64,000 nucleotides of DNA, from the NCBI RefSeq assembly GCF_000297395.2, contig NZ_HF570108.1, positions 2,384,001 through 2,448,000 on the forward strand, read 5' to 3'. The notes under the pieces are model-generated. The model saw only the letters and a list, made by a program, of their open reading frames with translations, was not told where the DNA came from and searched no databases. Shown here piece by piece: positions 43,102 through 53,510 of the stretch. The stretch is from Micromonospora lupini str. Lupac 08. GTDB taxonomy: Bacteria > Actinomycetota > Actinomycetes > Mycobacteriales > Micromonosporaceae. Both the position numbers and the translations under genes were made by a program. The first letter of the stretch is position 1, and every line of letters starts with the position of its first letter.

Positions 43102-45711
43102 TCAGGACAGCGAGCAGGCGTTTCCGTTGACGGTGACCAGACCCGGGCTCGGGTTGGCGCCGCCGCCGGTCGTCGCGTTGAAGCCGAACGTCACAGTGCC
43201 GCCGGGTGCGATCTTGGCGTTGTACGACTCGTTCTTCGCGGTGACCGTCGCGCCGGCCTGCGTGACCTTCGCCAGCCACGCCTCGCGGACGCGCTGGTCA
43301 CCGGTGAACGCGAACCGCACGCTCCAGCCGTTGACGGCGGTGGCACCGGTGTTGCGCACGGTCAGCTGCGCCGTGAATCCGGTGCCGCCCTGCCAGGCGC
43401 CGTAGTTGGCGTAGCTCACCGAGCAGGTGGTGGCCGGCACCGCGCCGGCGTCGCCCTGGTCGGCCAGGAACGAGGAGATCCAGGCCAACGCCGAGTTCCA
43501 GTTGATCGCGACCTCGTTTGTCGAGTACGAGTTGATGTCGTCGACGTAGCAGAACTGCGGCGCGCAGCCGGCGAGCAACTGCGCCACGAACGGATCCTGC
43601 AGGGCCGCGTTCGCGCCACCGGCGAGGGAGCCGTCGGGCGGGCGGGGCAGGTCGGGGTTGAGCTGGTGGCCGAAGATCCGGCTGTGCTGGTTCTGCGCGC
43701 TGTGTTCGCCCCAGCCGGTGACGTAGGAGATGTTCAGGGCGTTGCGGCCGAGGATGTAGTCCATCGCCTGGACGGCGCCGTCGCGGTACTTGGCGTCGTG
43801 GGTCAGGTCGAAGGCGGTGGCCAGGACGATGGCGTTGTTGATGATGCTGCTGTTGCCGCCCCAGAAGTAGCTGTTGGCGTCACCGGGCATCGGCAGCCCG
43901 TACGCCTGCCGGCGCAGCTCGGCGAGGTACGCGTCGGCGGCGCCGGTGACCGAGGCGCGGACCCGGGTCAGCTCGGCGGCCGGCAGCCCGTTCGGCACGG
44001 TGGCCAGGTCGAGGCGGCCGAGCGCCGCGACGCTCTGCCAGCCGAAGCCCCGGGGGTCGAACACGTCGCCGGTGTGGTGCGGCGAGGCGCTCAGGTCGGT
44101 CAGGTAGGTCTGCTCCCCGGTGCTGAGGTACAGCTCGACAGCCGCCCAGTAGAACTCGTCGGTGACGGTGCCGTCGTCGTACGCGCCGCCGCCGGTGCCG
44201 TCGGTGGGGCTGGCGTACACCGCGGGGTGGGCCTTGGCGGCGGCGTAGGCCGTCTTCGCGGCAGTGGCGCAGCGGCCGGCGAACGCCGCGTCGTAGGGGG
44301 CGAACAGCCGTGCGCACTGGGCGGCGGTGGCGGCCAGGTTGAGGGTGGCCGCTGTCGACGGCGGGTGCAGCTCACGCGGCTGCGGGTCGTCCTGCGGGGC
44401 GAGCGGCAGGCCGGTCCAGTTCTGGTCGTGGATCTTGTGGTGGACCATGCCGGCGAGGGGCTTGCCGGCCGGCACCTGCATGCGCAGGAGGAACTCCAGC
44501 TCCCAGCGGGCCTCGTCGAGGATGTCCGGGGTGCCGTTGCCGCGCTCGGGCACCCGCAGCGTGCTGTCGGCGAGCCCCGCGCCGCCGGCCGCGGTGGCCG
44601 CCGTCTTGGTCCGCTCGAAGGTGTTGAGCAGCTGGTAGGTGGCGATGCCGCCGTTGACCACGTACTTGCCGTGGTCGCCGGCGTCGTACCAGCCGCCGCG
44701 CACGTCCAGGGAGTAGTCGCAGACGCCCGGCTGGCAGGGCACGTTGGTGTCACCCTTGTTGGGTGCCACGTCCAGGTGGCCGGCGGGGCGGGCGTACTCG
44801 TCGCCGATCAGGTCACCGTCGATGGCGATGCCGCTGCGCTGGGCGTAGAAGAACTGCATCGAGTCGGCGCGCAACCGGTCGTAGAGGGTGCCGGAGATGT
44901 CGAACGGGTGGCTGGTCTCGCCGTCGACGGTCAGGGTCAGCCCGCTGCCGGGCGTGCGGTAGCTGGAGAAGTCGACTGTCTGCACGTTCTGCGCGGAGGC
45001 GGCGTCCACGCCGCGCGTGGTGGTGGTGCCGCTGGCCAGGACGGCGCCGGCAGCCGAGCGCAACTGCCAGGGCAGCGGCGCGGTGGCCTCGGTGACCACT
45101 GTGGCGTTCTTCGGGCCGCCGGGTAGGTAGCCGACCTGGTTGACGCGCACCCGCGGCCCGGTGTCCGGCTCGTACGGTGCGGGCGGCTCGCCGCCGCGCA
45201 GCGAGACGTCGTCCAGGCAGATGGTCTGCGCCGCCGCGCTGCCGCCGACCTGGAAGATCAGTTGGGCGTTCGGGTTGTCGTCCGGGACGGTGAAGGTCTG
45301 CTCGACCCGCTGGGCGGTGCCGGTGGCGGTGGCGTCCACGGCGGCGTACGTGGTGTACGGGGCGCTGCCGAGCTGCAGCACGGCCTTGACCGCCGCGCCG
45401 GGGGTGGCGGAGACGGCGAAGCCGAGGGTGTATTCGGCGCCCGCGATCAGCGGCACCCCGTCCTGGCCGATGCCGGCGTCCCAGGGGTTGGCCAGCCCGC
45501 CGGGGACCGTGGTGCAGAGCCGGCCGTCGGTGACCGCGAGCGCGCCCGTGCCGAAGGAGAACCAGGGGCTCACGCCGGCGCTGAAGTCGCCGTTGTCGAT
45601 CTGCTCGGGGGCGTCCGGTGGAGGGTCGGCATGGGCCGCGCCGGCGCCCGCGCCGGTGAGGGCCAGGGTGGTCGCCGCGGCCAGGAGAAGGCGGCGTCGG
45701 GATGGCGTCAC
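43102..45711 (-). CDS. Secreted GH9 endoglucanase with CBM4/9, Ig-like and CBM2 domains
   Basis: 869 residues. Signal peptide with [12 protein letters not shown] (Tat-like) and cleavage near AHA. The order is a CBM4/9 beta-sandwich (~33-165), an Ig-like linker domain beginning [18 protein letters not shown] (~190-275), the GH9 (alpha/alpha)6 catalytic domain (~285-750), and a C-terminal CBM2 (~765-869, bounded by Cys). Catalytic features are [15 protein letters not shown] near 341, [16 protein letters not shown], and [21 protein letters not shown] with the acid Glu. It degrades cellulose outside the cell. GTG 45711 has AAGGA upstream. A CelR box lies 62 bp above the start; a frame running further upstream is spurious. 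Confidence 0.95.
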   Translation of the reverse strand: MTPSRRRLLLAAATTLALTGAGAGAAHADPPPDAPEQIDNGDFSAGVSPWFSFGTGALAVTDGRLCTTVPGGLANPWDAGIGQDGVPLIAGAEYTLGFAVSATPGAAVKAVLQLGSAPYTTYAAVDATATGTAQRVEQTFTVPDDNPNAQLIFQVGGSAAAQTICLDDVSLRGGEPPAPYEPDTGPRVRVNQVGYLPGGPKNATVVTEATAPLPWQLRSAAGAVLASGTTTTRGVDAASAQNVQTVDFSSYRTPGSGLTLTVDGETSHPFDISGTLYDRLRADSMQFFYAQRSGIAIDGDLIGDEYARPAGHLDVAPNKGDTNVPCQPGVCDYSLDVRGGWYDAGDHGKYVVNGGIATYQLLNTFERTKTAATAAGGAGLADSTLRVPERGNGTPDILDEARWELEFLLRMQVPAGKPLAGMVHHKIHDQNWTGLPLAPQDDPQPRELHPPSTAATLNLAATAAQCARLFAPYDAAFAGRCATAAKTAYAAAKAHPAVYASPTDGTGGGAYDDGTVTDEFYWAAVELYLSTGEQTYLTDLSASPHHTGDVFDPRGFGWQSVAALGRLDLATVPNGLPAAELTRVRASVTGAADAYLAELRRQAYGLPMPGDANSYFWGGNSSIINNAIVLATAFDLTHDAKYRDGAVQAMDYILGRNALNISYVTGWGEHSAQNQHSRIFGHQLNPDLPRPPDGSLAGGANAALQDPFVAQLLAGCAPQFCYVDDINSYSTNEVAINWNSALAWISSFLADQGDAGAVPATTCSVSYANYGAWQGGTGFTAQLTVRNTGATAVNGWSVRFAFTGDQRVREAWLAKVTQAGATVTAKNESYNAKIAPGGTVTFGFNATTGGGANPSPGLVTVNGNACSLS

Positions 45712-45772
45712 GGGGAGTCCTTCCGGGACGGGAAGAGGAACAGTGATGGTGGGTGCAGTGGTGCCGAAAAGC

Positions 45773-45786
45773 TGGGAGCGCTCCCA
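45773..45786. promoter_or_regulatory. CelR/CebR-type operator
   Basis: TGGGAGCGCTCCCA, a perfect 14-bp palindrome identical to the CelR operator described for Thermobifida cellulase genes. It is upstream of the GH9 gene and predicts cellobiose-relieved LacI-family repression. No LacI gene is in the window. The rest of 45712-45984 shows only promoter sequence for the divergent phosphatase. Confidence 0.9.
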
Positions 45787-45984
45787 GGTATCGGCTCGAT
45801 GTTTCCAGCGGCGGATCGCCCTGTCAATTGATCCGACTGGATGGGTTCTGGCGTGCGACGAGGGCTGCCGGTCCCGCCGCGCGCCCCGTCGCGCCGGCCG
45901 GGCAACGTGAGATTGGCCGCGCCACGCGCCGTCGTCCTGATCTCCTAGAGACAACTGCGCCCTCCGCCTGGCAGGCTGCCTCCC

Positions 45985-46710
45985 ATGACCCTGAAGCTGC
46001 GTTCCGTGGGAACGAGCGACCGTGGGCTGATCCGCAGCGGAAACCAGGACGCCCTGCACGCCGGCACCTGGCTCGTCGCCGTCGCCGACGGCATGGGCGG
46101 AATGGCCGCCGGTGACCTGGCCAGCTCGCTCACCATCGACGCGGTCGCTCCGCTGGACGTGGAGACACCGGAGGACGCTCTGGTGGCGGCCCTCCAGGAC
46201 GGCATCGCGCTGGCCACCGCCCGCATTCGGCAGGCGGTCGCCGACGACCCCGAGCGCCAGGGCATGGGCACCACGCTTACCGCCCTGCTCTTCGCCCGTA
46301 CCGGCAGCTGCCTGGCCCTCGCCCACGTCGGTGACTCCCGGGCCTACCTGTTCCGCGAGGGCGTGCTCAAGCAGGTCACCCGCGACGACACCTTCGTCCA
46401 GATGCTCGTCGACCAGGGCGTCATCACCGCGGACCAGGCCAGCAGCCACCCACGACGGGCCGTCGTCACCCAGGCGTTGCAGGGCGAGGACGTCTCCCCG
46501 TCGTACGCGACGATGGTGCCCCGCGCCGGCGACCGGTGGCTGCTGTGCAGCGACGGCCTCTCCAACGTCGTCCGCCCGGACACCCTGGCCGAGGTGCTCA
46601 CCACCTACCCGGACCGGTCCGCCTGCGCCGGCAAGCTGATCGACCTGGCGCTGCACGCCGGCGGGCCGGACAACGTCACGGTGGTCGTGGCCGACGTCGT
46701 CGAGGAGTAG
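45985..46710 (+). CDS. PP2C family Ser/Thr protein phosphatase
   Basis: 241 residues, a bare PP2C domain like PstP without its membrane anchor. Metal and phosphate motifs are [56 protein letters not shown] and [11 protein letters not shown]. It dephosphorylates Ser/Thr-phosphorylated proteins, usually opposing STPK kinases; none is in the window. ATG 45985 follows CAGGCT by 7 nt with no SD. Confidence 0.93.
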   Translation: MTLKLRSVGTSDRGLIRSGNQDALHAGTWLVAVADGMGGMAAGDLASSLTIDAVAPLDVETPEDALVAALQDGIALATARIRQAVADDPERQGMGTTLTALLFARTGSCLALAHVGDSRAYLFREGVLKQVTRDDTFVQMLVDQGVITADQASSHPRRAVVTQALQGEDVSPSYATMVPRAGDRWLLCSDGLSNVVRPDTLAEVLTTYPDRSACAGKLIDLALHAGGPDNVTVVVADVVEE

Positions 46711-46717
46711 GCCCTCC

Positions 46718-49330
46718 TCAGCGTCGACGCGGCGCGGCCCGCCGGGTGGGCGTCGCCGTGCCCGGGTCCTCCGGCCACGGATGCCGGGGATAGCGGCCGC
46801 GCAGCTCCGAGCGGACCTGCGGATAGCCGGTACGCCAGAACGACGCGAGATCCGCGGTGACGGCCATCGGCCGGCCGGCGGGGGAGAGCAGGTGCAGCAG
46901 CACGGGCACCCGGCCGCCGGCGATGCGCGGAGCCGCCGGCCAGCCGAACGTCTCCTGGAGCTTGACCGCCAGCACCGGCGCCGCCGGGTCGGCGTAGTCC
47001 ACCCGGACCCGCGAACCGCTGGGCACCTCGATGCGTTCCGGCGCCAGCTCGTCGAGGCGGGCGGCCTGGGCCCACGGCAGCAGCCGCCGCAGCGCCGAGG
47101 TCACGTCCACCCGGTTCAGGTCGGCCCGTCGCCGGGCGGCGGCCAGCTCCGGCCCCAGCCACGTCGGCGCGGCCGCGAGCAGCGCCTCGTCGCCGACGTC
47201 GGGCCACTCGGCGTCGAGGTGGTGCCGGCAGAACGCCATCCGCTCGCGCAGCCCCCGTGCCGCAGGCGTCCACGGCAGCAGCCCCAGCCCCTCCTGGCGC
47301 AGGCCGGTCAGCAGCGCCGCCGCCACCTCCGCCCGGTCCGGGCGGTCCAACCGCCGCGCCACCAGCTCGATCGCGCCCAGCCGGGTCACCTCCCGGGCCA
47401 CCACGTCCCCGTCGGACCAGCCCACCTCGCGGCGCGTGGACAGCAGCGGGCCCGCCGCCTCCCGGGCGGTCGCCTCGTCAAGCGGGGTGGCCCGGCGGAT
47501 CCGCGCCGACGGCGCGCCGGGGCGGCGGTCCGCGACGGCCACCGCGAGCCAGTCGGAGCCGGCCAGCCCCGACCCGGCCGTCAGCTCCGCGGCGGTCCCA
47601 CCCGTCATGAGGTACGCGGACCCGCCGGGCCGTCGCACCCGGGCCAGCCGCTCCGGGTACGCGAGACCGACGAGCAGCCCGGCGGCGAGATCGTCGGTGA
47701 GTCCGCCCGAGGCGGCGCGCCCACCGGCCTCCCGGCCGGCGGAGACGGCGGCAGCCCCGGGCGTGGAGCCCGTCCGTCCGCTCGCCGTGCGGCCGGTCGG
47801 GTCGGCCGGCAGCACGGCGCGCAACCGGCGTACCTCGGTGCGCCAGCGGGCCGTGGCGCCCGCGTCGGTTCCGGCGCGCAGCCGACGCCAGCCGGCCACC
47901 AGGTCGTCACCCGGGCCGGCCGCGCTCTCCTCGGCGAGCAGGGCCACCACCTCGGCGGCGCGGTCCGCGCCGACCCGGCCGGCGCCGTCGAGCAGCGCCC
48001 GGGCCAGCCGGGGGTGCGCCCCGGCGGAGGCGATCAGCCGACCTCGCCCGGTGATCCGGCCCGTCCCGTCGACCGCGCCAAGCGTCTCGAGGGTGTCCCG
48101 GGCCACCGCCATCGCCGCGGCCGGCGGCGGATCGGGAAGCGCCAGCCCGACGCCGTCGGGGCGCCCCCAGGCGGCCAGCTCCAGCGCGAACCCGGTCAGG
48201 TCGGCCGTAGCGATCTCCGGCTCTCCTCGGGCGGGCAGCCGCTCGTGGGTCGCCTCGGACCAGCAGCGGTAGACGTACCCGGGGGCCTCCCGGCCGGCCC
48301 GGCCGGCCCGCTGGGTGGCGGCGGCCCGGGAGACCGGCACGGTGATCAGCGCGCCCAGCCCACGGGCCAGATCGATGCGGGGCACCCGGGACAGTCCGGC
48401 GTCCACCACCACCCGCACGCCCGGCACGGTGAGGCTCGTCTCGGCAAGCGCGGTCGACAGCACCACGCGCCGCCGGCCGTCCGCGACGCCGGGCCGCAGA
48501 GCCGCGTCCTGCTCGGCGCCGCGCTGGCGGCCGTGCAACGGCAGCAGGTCGACGGTGTCGCGCAGGTCGCCGAGCCGTCCGGCGACCCCGGCGATCTCAC
48601 CGGCCCCGGGCAGGAAGACGAGCACGTCGCCGTCGTGCTCGCGCAGCGCCCGACGGACCGTGGCGACCACGTGGTCGAGCAGGGCGCGGTCCACCGGCCC
48701 GGCCCCCGGCGGCGCGACCGGCCGCGCCGGTGGTGCCCAGATCCGCCGTACCGGGTGCAGCGCCGACTCGGCCCGGACCACCGGGGCGGCGGCGGTCCCG
48801 CCGAGCAGGGCGGCGAACCGGTCGGTGTCCGGCGTGGCGGACATCGCGAGCAGCCACAGGTCCGGCCGGAGGGTGGCCCGGGCCTCCACCGTGAACGCCA
48901 GCGCGAGGTCGGCGTCGAGCTGCCGCTCGTGGCACTCGTCGAGCAGCACCGCACCCGTGCCGGGCAGCTCCGGGTCGTGGTGCAGCCGACGGACGAGCAG
49001 GCCGGTGGTGACCACCTCGATCCGGGTGGCCGGGCCCACCCGACGCTCGCCGCGTACGGCGTAGCCGACCCGGTCGCCGACGCGCTCGCCGAGCAACTCG
49101 GCCATCCGCCGCGCCGCGGCGCGCGCCGCCACCCGGCGGGGTTGGGCGATCACCACCCGGCCGTCGACCCGGTCGGCCACCGCCAACGGCGCGAGAGTGG
49201 TCTTGCCGGTGCCCGGCGGGGCCACCAGGACCGCGGCGCCGGCCGCGTCGAGCGCGGTCAGCAGCGCCGGCAACGCCGGACGGACCGGCAGGTCCAGGGT
49301 TACGTCGGAGAGCACGGCCCAGTCTCGCAC
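46718..49330 (-). CDS. hrpB: ATP-dependent helicase HrpB
   Basis: 870 residues, close to the usual ~820. Walker [14 protein letters not shown], motif Ia [29 protein letters not shown] (DECH box), SATPDTDRF, motif [17 protein letters not shown] and motif [17 protein letters not shown]. The helicase-associated domain and the HrpB C-terminal region (ending [40 protein letters not shown]) are present. A GTG at 49315 is an alternative start. With hrpA, two DExH paralogues lie 40 kb apart. It converges with the phosphatase with 7 bp between. Confidence 0.93.
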   Translation of the reverse strand: MRDWAVLSDVTLDLPVRPALPALLTALDAAGAAVLVAPPGTGKTTLAPLAVADRVDGRVVIAQPRRVAARAAARRMAELLGERVGDRVGYAVRGERRVGPATRIEVVTTGLLVRRLHHDPELPGTGAVLLDECHERQLDADLALAFTVEARATLRPDLWLLAMSATPDTDRFAALLGGTAAAPVVRAESALHPVRRIWAPPARPVAPPGAGPVDRALLDHVVATVRRALREHDGDVLVFLPGAGEIAGVAGRLGDLRDTVDLLPLHGRQRGAEQDAALRPGVADGRRRVVLSTALAETSLTVPGVRVVVDAGLSRVPRIDLARGLGALITVPVSRAAATQRAGRAGREAPGYVYRCWSEATHERLPARGEPEIATADLTGFALELAAWGRPDGVGLALPDPPPAAAMAVARDTLETLGAVDGTGRITGRGRLIASAGAHPRLARALLDGAGRVGADRAAEVVALLAEESAAGPGDDLVAGWRRLRAGTDAGATARWRTEVRRLRAVLPADPTGRTASGRTGSTPGAAAVSAGREAGGRAASGGLTDDLAAGLLVGLAYPERLARVRRPGGSAYLMTGGTAAELTAGSGLAGSDWLAVAVADRRPGAPSARIRRATPLDEATAREAAGPLLSTRREVGWSDGDVVAREVTRLGAIELVARRLDRPDRAEVAAALLTGLRQEGLGLLPWTPAARGLRERMAFCRHHLDAEWPDVGDEALLAAAPTWLGPELAAARRRADLNRVDVTSALRRLLPWAQAARLDELAPERIEVPSGSRVRVDYADPAAPVLAVKLQETFGWPAAPRIAGGRVPVLLHLLSPAGRPMAVTADLASFWRTGYPQVRSELRGRYPRHPWPEDPGTATPTRRAAPRRR

Positions 49331-49343
49331 CGGTGGGGGAGAC

Positions 49344-49544
49344 TCAGCCGCGACGGACCTCGGCGAGACCGTGCAGGAACGAACGCCAGGCGGCCGGGCC
49401 GAACGCGAGCGCCGGGCCGGAGCGATCCTTGCTGTCCCGGACGGCGATCCGACCGTCGACTGTCGCGACCTCCACGCAGTTGCCGTTGCCGCTGCTGCGC
49501 GTGCTGGTGCGCCAGTCGGCCCGGGTCAGGTCGAGCGCCGTCAT
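49344..49544 (-). CDS. DUF397 domain protein
   Basis: 66 residues. The DUF397 pattern is complete: WRTSTRSSGNGNCVEVA, VAVRDSKD-like IAVRDSKDRSGPAL and FGPAAWRSFLHGL. These proteins pair with a DUF5753 XRE regulator in actinobacteria (WhiJ and BldB-like modules) and some behave like antitoxin or toxin partners. GAGAGGT precedes ATG 49544. It is immediately downstream of such a regulator, so the pair is a module. Confidence 0.93.
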   Translation of the reverse strand: MTALDLTRADWRTSTRSSGNGNCVEVATVDGRIAVRDSKDRSGPALAFGPAAWRSFLHGLAEVRRG

Positions 49545-49585
49545 CCGTGGTACCTCTCGTCTGCGTCGGCGTGCCGCAGACGCGG

Positions 49586-50452
49586 TCACGCAAAGTTACG
49601 AGAAGCCTCCTTGAGGTGGGTCAGCGACGCCCCCGGATCGAGTGCCATCCGGCACAGCTCCTCGTGCAGAAGGCTATACCCGAGCACATGATCGGCATCT
49701 TCCAGAGCCAGCCCCATCGTGAGGTTATCCAGGTAAACGACGGACGCGTCGGCGGCGTCGGCGAAGTTGAGGATCACGTACGGGGTGGTCATCGCCGGGT
49801 GCTCGCCGGCCGCGAACGGCAGTACCTGAATTGTCACGTTGGGTAACTGGGCGATCTGGTTCATGTGGACCAGTTGCTCGGCCATCACGGTGGGGCCGCC
49901 GACCGGGCGCAACAGCACTGCCTCGTTGAGCACCACCGACAACTGCACGGGCTCGTCGCGGCGCAGCACCTCCTGGCGGCGCAGCCGCGCCGCGACCTTG
50001 CGCTCCAGGCCGTCCTCGCCTGCCGTGCGGCGGAAGATCGCCCGGGCGTACGCCTCGGTCTGCAGCAGTCCGGGCACCGACTCGGCCTCGTACGTGCGCA
50101 GCGCCGCCGCCTCGGCCTCCAGTCCGACGTAGAACTCGAACCACTCCGGCAGCACGTCGCTGTAGTTCTGCCACCAGCCGCGCTGCTGCGCGCCCCGGGC
50201 GATCTCGATAAGCGCCTCGGCGTCCGCGCCGGTCACCTGGTAGAGCGCGAGCGCCGCCCGGACGTCGCGGGGTTTGATGCCGATCTGCGCGGTCTCGATC
50301 CGGGACAGGTTGCTCTTGGACATGTCGAGCTGGCGGGCGGCCACGTCGAGGGTCATGCCCGCCCGTTCCCGGAGCTGACGGAGCTCGCGAGCGATGCGCC
50401 GACGGCGCACGGTGGGGCTGGCGGCGGGCCGGATGGTGGAAGCGGCGGTCAC
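49586..50452 (-). CDS. XRE-family regulator with DUF5753 domain
   Basis: 288 residues, start GTG 50452. N-terminal helix-turn-helix about residues 18-75 (LRQLRERAGMTLDVAARQLDMSKSNLSRIET). The DUF5753 domain has the typical EAESVPGLLQTEAYARAI, VVLNEAVLLRPVGG, LPNVTIQVLPFAAGEHPAM and VVYLDNL. It is the regulatory half of the DUF397 module. It is divergent from the GPP34 gene with 116 bp between, where its promoter must lie. Confidence 0.93.
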   Translation of the reverse strand: MTAASTIRPAASPTVRRRRIARELRQLRERAGMTLDVAARQLDMSKSNLSRIETAQIGIKPRDVRAALALYQVTGADAEALIEIARGAQQRGWWQNYSDVLPEWFEFYVGLEAEAAALRTYEAESVPGLLQTEAYARAIFRRTAGEDGLERKVAARLRRQEVLRRDEPVQLSVVLNEAVLLRPVGGPTVMAEQLVHMNQIAQLPNVTIQVLPFAAGEHPAMTTPYVILNFADAADASVVYLDNLTMGLALEDADHVLGYSLLHEELCRMALDPGASLTHLKEASRNFA

Positions 50453-50568
50453 CGTCCGAGTCTGTCACGACAAGATCCGCAGGTCGCGCCAGCACGGAGT
50501 GCAACTATCAAATCTGGGAGTTGCGTTGCAGTAGCTGTCGGTGCATCCTTTTCCGGGTCGCGAACACA

Positions 50569-51222
50569 GTGGACACACCCGAGCGGGAGGACCGTTTGCT
50601 CATCGCCGACGAGTTCTTCCTCATCGCCCACAACGACACCCGCGGCAAGGCCAAGCTTCATCCGGCGGCGACCGGTCTCGGCCTGGCCGCCGGGCTCCTC
50701 GGCGAGCTGACCCTCTACGGGCACATCACCGTCTCGGGTGGACAGGTCAGCGTCATCGACCGACGCCCACCCGCCGACGCGCTGGCGCACACAGTGCTCG
50801 ACCAGTTGATCGGCGAGTCCCAGCACCGGGCGGTCAACGTGTGGCTCAGCTTCCTGGCGCAGAGCGCGACGACCTCGGTGGGCGAGCGGCTCGCCCGGGC
50901 CGGCGTGCTGCGCCGCCAGGAGAGCCGGCGGCTGCTCCGCACCTCGGTGAGCTATCTCCCGATCGACCTCAACGCCGTGGCCTGGCCGGCCACCCGGCTG
51001 CGGGCACTGCTGGACCGCCCCGACCCGCCGAGCGTGCCGGACGCGCTGCTGCTCGGCCTGGTCGTGGCCGCCGGGCTGACCCGCGAGGTGCTGTGGAGCG
51101 CCGGCCCCCGCGCCCACCACCGGCTCAACGTTCTCATCCCCGCGCTGCCGGCGCCCTTGAAGGAGCTTGTCGGGCACACCGAGGCCGCCGTCGGCGCAGC
51201 CGTGCTGCGCGGCATTCCCTGA
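50569..51222 (+). CDS. GPP34 (GOLPH3-like) family protein
   Basis: 217 residues from GTG 50569; an ATG upstream gives a Cys-rich extension that does not look native. The GPP34 fold in eukaryotes binds phosphatidylinositol-4-phosphate at the Golgi. Bacterial members are of unknown role. LLIADEFFLIAHNDTRGKAKL, AATGLGLAAGLLGELTLYGHI, LDQLIGES and LADLLLLGLVVAAGL-like segments are visible. It is 47 bp upstream of the APC permease and probably shares its transcript. Confidence 0.85.
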   Translation: MDTPEREDRLLIADEFFLIAHNDTRGKAKLHPAATGLGLAAGLLGELTLYGHITVSGGQVSVIDRRPPADALAHTVLDQLIGESQHRAVNVWLSFLAQSATTSVGERLARAGVLRRQESRRLLRTSVSYLPIDLNAVAWPATRLRALLDRPDPPSVPDALLLGLVVAAGLTREVLWSAGPRAHHRLNVLIPALPAPLKELVGHTEAAVGAAVLRGIP

Positions 51223-51269
51223 TCCCCCCGGTAACCCCAACCCCTCCCCTCGACAACCGGAGTAGTCGT

Positions 51270-52793
51270 ATGCCATCGACATCGACAGTCGACCGACCCA
51301 GCAACGTCTCCGAAGCCCTCGCGAGGGGTCGCCTCGGCGTCCCCTCGGTCATCTTCTTCGTTCTGTCCGCAGCCGCGCCGCTGACCGTGGTGGCCGGCGT
51401 CGTCACCACCGGCTACGGCGTCATCGGCGTGACCGGCATCCCGCTGGCCTTCCTGGTGGTCGCCGCGGTGCTGGCCCTGTTCTCGGTCGGCTACGTGGCG
51501 ATGTCCCGCCGGGTCGAGAACGCGGGCGCCTTCTACGCCTACATCTCACGCGGCATCGGCCGTCCGGCCGGCGTCGGCGCCGCCTGGGTGGCGCTCATCG
51601 CGTACAACGCGCTCCAGGTCGGGCTGTACGGCACCATCGGCGTCGCGGCCGAGCCGGTGCTCGACCGGATCTTCGGCGGACACCCGCACTGGTCGATCGT
51701 CGCCCTGGTGGCGTGGGCGCTGGTCGGGCTGCTCGGCCTGCTGCGTGTCGACATCAACGGCCTGGTGCTCGCCGCGCTGCTGGTCGCCGAGATCGTGGTG
51801 ATCCTCGTCTTCGACCTGGGTCAGCTCGGCAACCCGGCCGACGGTCAGGTGAGCTTCGCCGCCCTGTCGCCGGACAACCTCTTCGTGCCGGGGGTGGGCG
51901 CAGTGCTGGTGCTGGCCATCCTCGGGTTCGTCGGCTTCGAGTCCGCGGTGGTGTTCAGCGAGGAGAGCAAGGACCCGAAGCGGACGGTGCCGCTGGCGAC
52001 GTACCTCTCGGTGGCGATCATCGCCGGGCTGTACGCGCTCTCGTCCTGGACCATGACCGTCGCCGTCGGGCCGGACAAGATCGTCGCCGAGGCCGGCGAG
52101 CAGAGCGTCGGGCTGATCTTCAACCTGGCCGCCGCCCAGCTCGGCGACACCGCGGTCACCATCGGGCAGGTGCTCTTCCTGACCTCGGTGCTCGCCGCGA
52201 TGATCTCGTTCCACAACACCACGGCCCGCTACACCTTCGCACTGGGCCGGGAGCGGGTGCTGCCGGCGGTGTTCGGGCAGACCTCGCCGCGGACCGGTTC
52301 GCCCCGGGCCGCGTCGCTGGCCCAGAGCGTCCTCGGCCTGCTGGTCATCCTGCTCTACACAGTCAACGGCTGGGACCCGGTGGTCCAGCTCTTCTTCTGG
52401 GGCGGCACCACCGGCGGATTCGGCGTGCTGCTGCTGATCGCCACCACCTCGGTGGCGGTGATCGCCTACTTCGTCCGCCACGGCGGCGAGACCCTCTGGC
52501 GGCGGGCCATCGCGCCCGGCCTGGCCACCATCGCGCTCGTCGTGATCATCTGGTTGGCCGTGTCGAACTTCGCCGACCTGCTCGGCGTCGCACCCGACTC
52601 CCACCTGCGCTGGGCACTGCCCGCCGTCTACCCGGTAGCGGCCGCGCTGGGCGTCGCCTGGGCGCTGCTGCTGCGCAACAACCGTCCGGACACGTACGCC
52701 CGGATCGGTCTCGGCGCGGCGAGCGCCGCGGCGGCCGTGCGGACGGCGGAGCAACAGGCGCCGACGCCGGCCGGTGCGGAGGTGTCCCGATGA
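51270..52793 (+). CDS. APC family amino acid permease
   Basis: 507 residues, about twelve helices. The N-terminal LGVPSVIFFVLSAAAPLTVVAG and GGAFYAYISRGIGRPAG-like (NAGAFYAYISRGIG) segments, and LAILGFVGFESAVVFSEESKDPKRTVP, are classic for the amino acid-polyamine-organocation group. The C-terminal ~30 residues are cytosolic and Ala-rich. The substrate cannot be assigned. ATG 51270 has a weak SD. It overlaps the GNAT gene by ATGA. Confidence 0.9.
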   Translation: MPSTSTVDRPSNVSEALARGRLGVPSVIFFVLSAAAPLTVVAGVVTTGYGVIGVTGIPLAFLVVAAVLALFSVGYVAMSRRVENAGAFYAYISRGIGRPAGVGAAWVALIAYNALQVGLYGTIGVAAEPVLDRIFGGHPHWSIVALVAWALVGLLGLLRVDINGLVLAALLVAEIVVILVFDLGQLGNPADGQVSFAALSPDNLFVPGVGAVLVLAILGFVGFESAVVFSEESKDPKRTVPLATYLSVAIIAGLYALSSWTMTVAVGPDKIVAEAGEQSVGLIFNLAAAQLGDTAVTIGQVLFLTSVLAAMISFHNTTARYTFALGRERVLPAVFGQTSPRTGSPRAASLAQSVLGLLVILLYTVNGWDPVVQLFFWGGTTGGFGVLLLIATTSVAVIAYFVRHGGETLWRRAIAPGLATIALVVIIWLAVSNFADLLGVAPDSHLRWALPAVYPVAAALGVAWALLLRNNRPDTYARIGLGAASAAAAVRTAEQQAPTPAGAEVSR

Positions 52794-53380
52794 GCGTGAC
52801 GATCGAACAGCTCGGGCCGGAGGACACGACACTCGTCGCCAACCGGATCGCGGAGGCGTTCACGGCCCTGGAGGTGACCTACTGGCTGGTGCCCGACGCG
52901 AGCAAGCGCGAGGCAGTCCTGGCCGGGGACTTCGAGATCCTGGTCGACCACGCGATGCGGCACGGGTTCGTGCACGCCACCGCGGACCGGGCCGGTGTCG
53001 CGGTCTGGTTCCCGTCGGTCGGTGAGCCGGCCCCGCCGCCGCCCGACTACGACGCTCGGCTCGCCGCCGCCTGTGGCGAGTGGACCGACCGGTTCCAGCA
53101 TCTCGACGAGTTGTTCGCGGCGAACCACCCGCATCCGGACCATCACCACATGGCCTTCCTGGCCGTGCAGCCGGGACGGCAGGGGCAGGGGTTGGGCACC
53201 GCGCTGATGAGGCACCACCACGCCTGGCTGGACGCCAACGGGATGCCGGCCTACCTGGAGGCGAGCAGCCCGCGCAGCCGGGACCTGTACGCACGGCACG
53301 GCTACCGGGCCGGCGAGCCGTTCCGGGTGCCCGACGGCACGCCGTTCTGGCCGATGTGGCGGGAGCCCGCCGGCCGCTGA
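52790..53380 (+). CDS. GNAT family N-acetyltransferase
   Basis: 196 residues. Acetyl-CoA motif A is FLAVQPGRQGQGLGTALMRH; motif B is YLEASSPRSRDLYARHGYRAG. The N-terminal part (VANRIAEAFTALEVTYWLVPD) forms the acceptor side. It is translationally coupled to the APC permease by a four-base overlap, so it may modify an imported amino acid or amine. A long hairpin lies 66 bp downstream. Confidence 0.9.
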   Translation: MSVTIEQLGPEDTTLVANRIAEAFTALEVTYWLVPDASKREAVLAGDFEILVDHAMRHGFVHATADRAGVAVWFPSVGEPAPPPPDYDARLAAACGEWTDRFQHLDELFAANHPHPDHHHMAFLAVQPGRQGQGLGTALMRHHHAWLDANGMPAYLEASSPRSRDLYARHGYRAGEPFRVPDGTPFWPMWREPAGR

Positions 53381-53445
53381 CGGGACCGGCCGGGCCGCGT
53401 CCCCGCAGGGAGCGACCCGGCCGGTGCGCCGATCGACCGTTTCGA

Positions 53446-53493
53446 CACACGATGAGGGGCCGGGGCAACGCTGACCCGGCCCCTCATCGTGTG
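53446..53493. terminator. Bidirectional hairpin between GNAT and sigma factor genes
   Basis: A 19-bp perfect stem, CACACGATGAGGGGCCGGG and complement, with a 10-nt loop lies between convergent genes ending at 53380 and 53511. This is the strongest terminator in the window. Confidence 0.9.
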
Positions 53494-53510
53494 GTGCCCA
53501 GGGCAGCCCC

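Noticed and set aside
45712..46656. Upstream extension of the cellulase frame
   Set aside because: It runs antisense through the phosphatase gene and through the CelR box. The signal peptide and SD at 45711 define the start.
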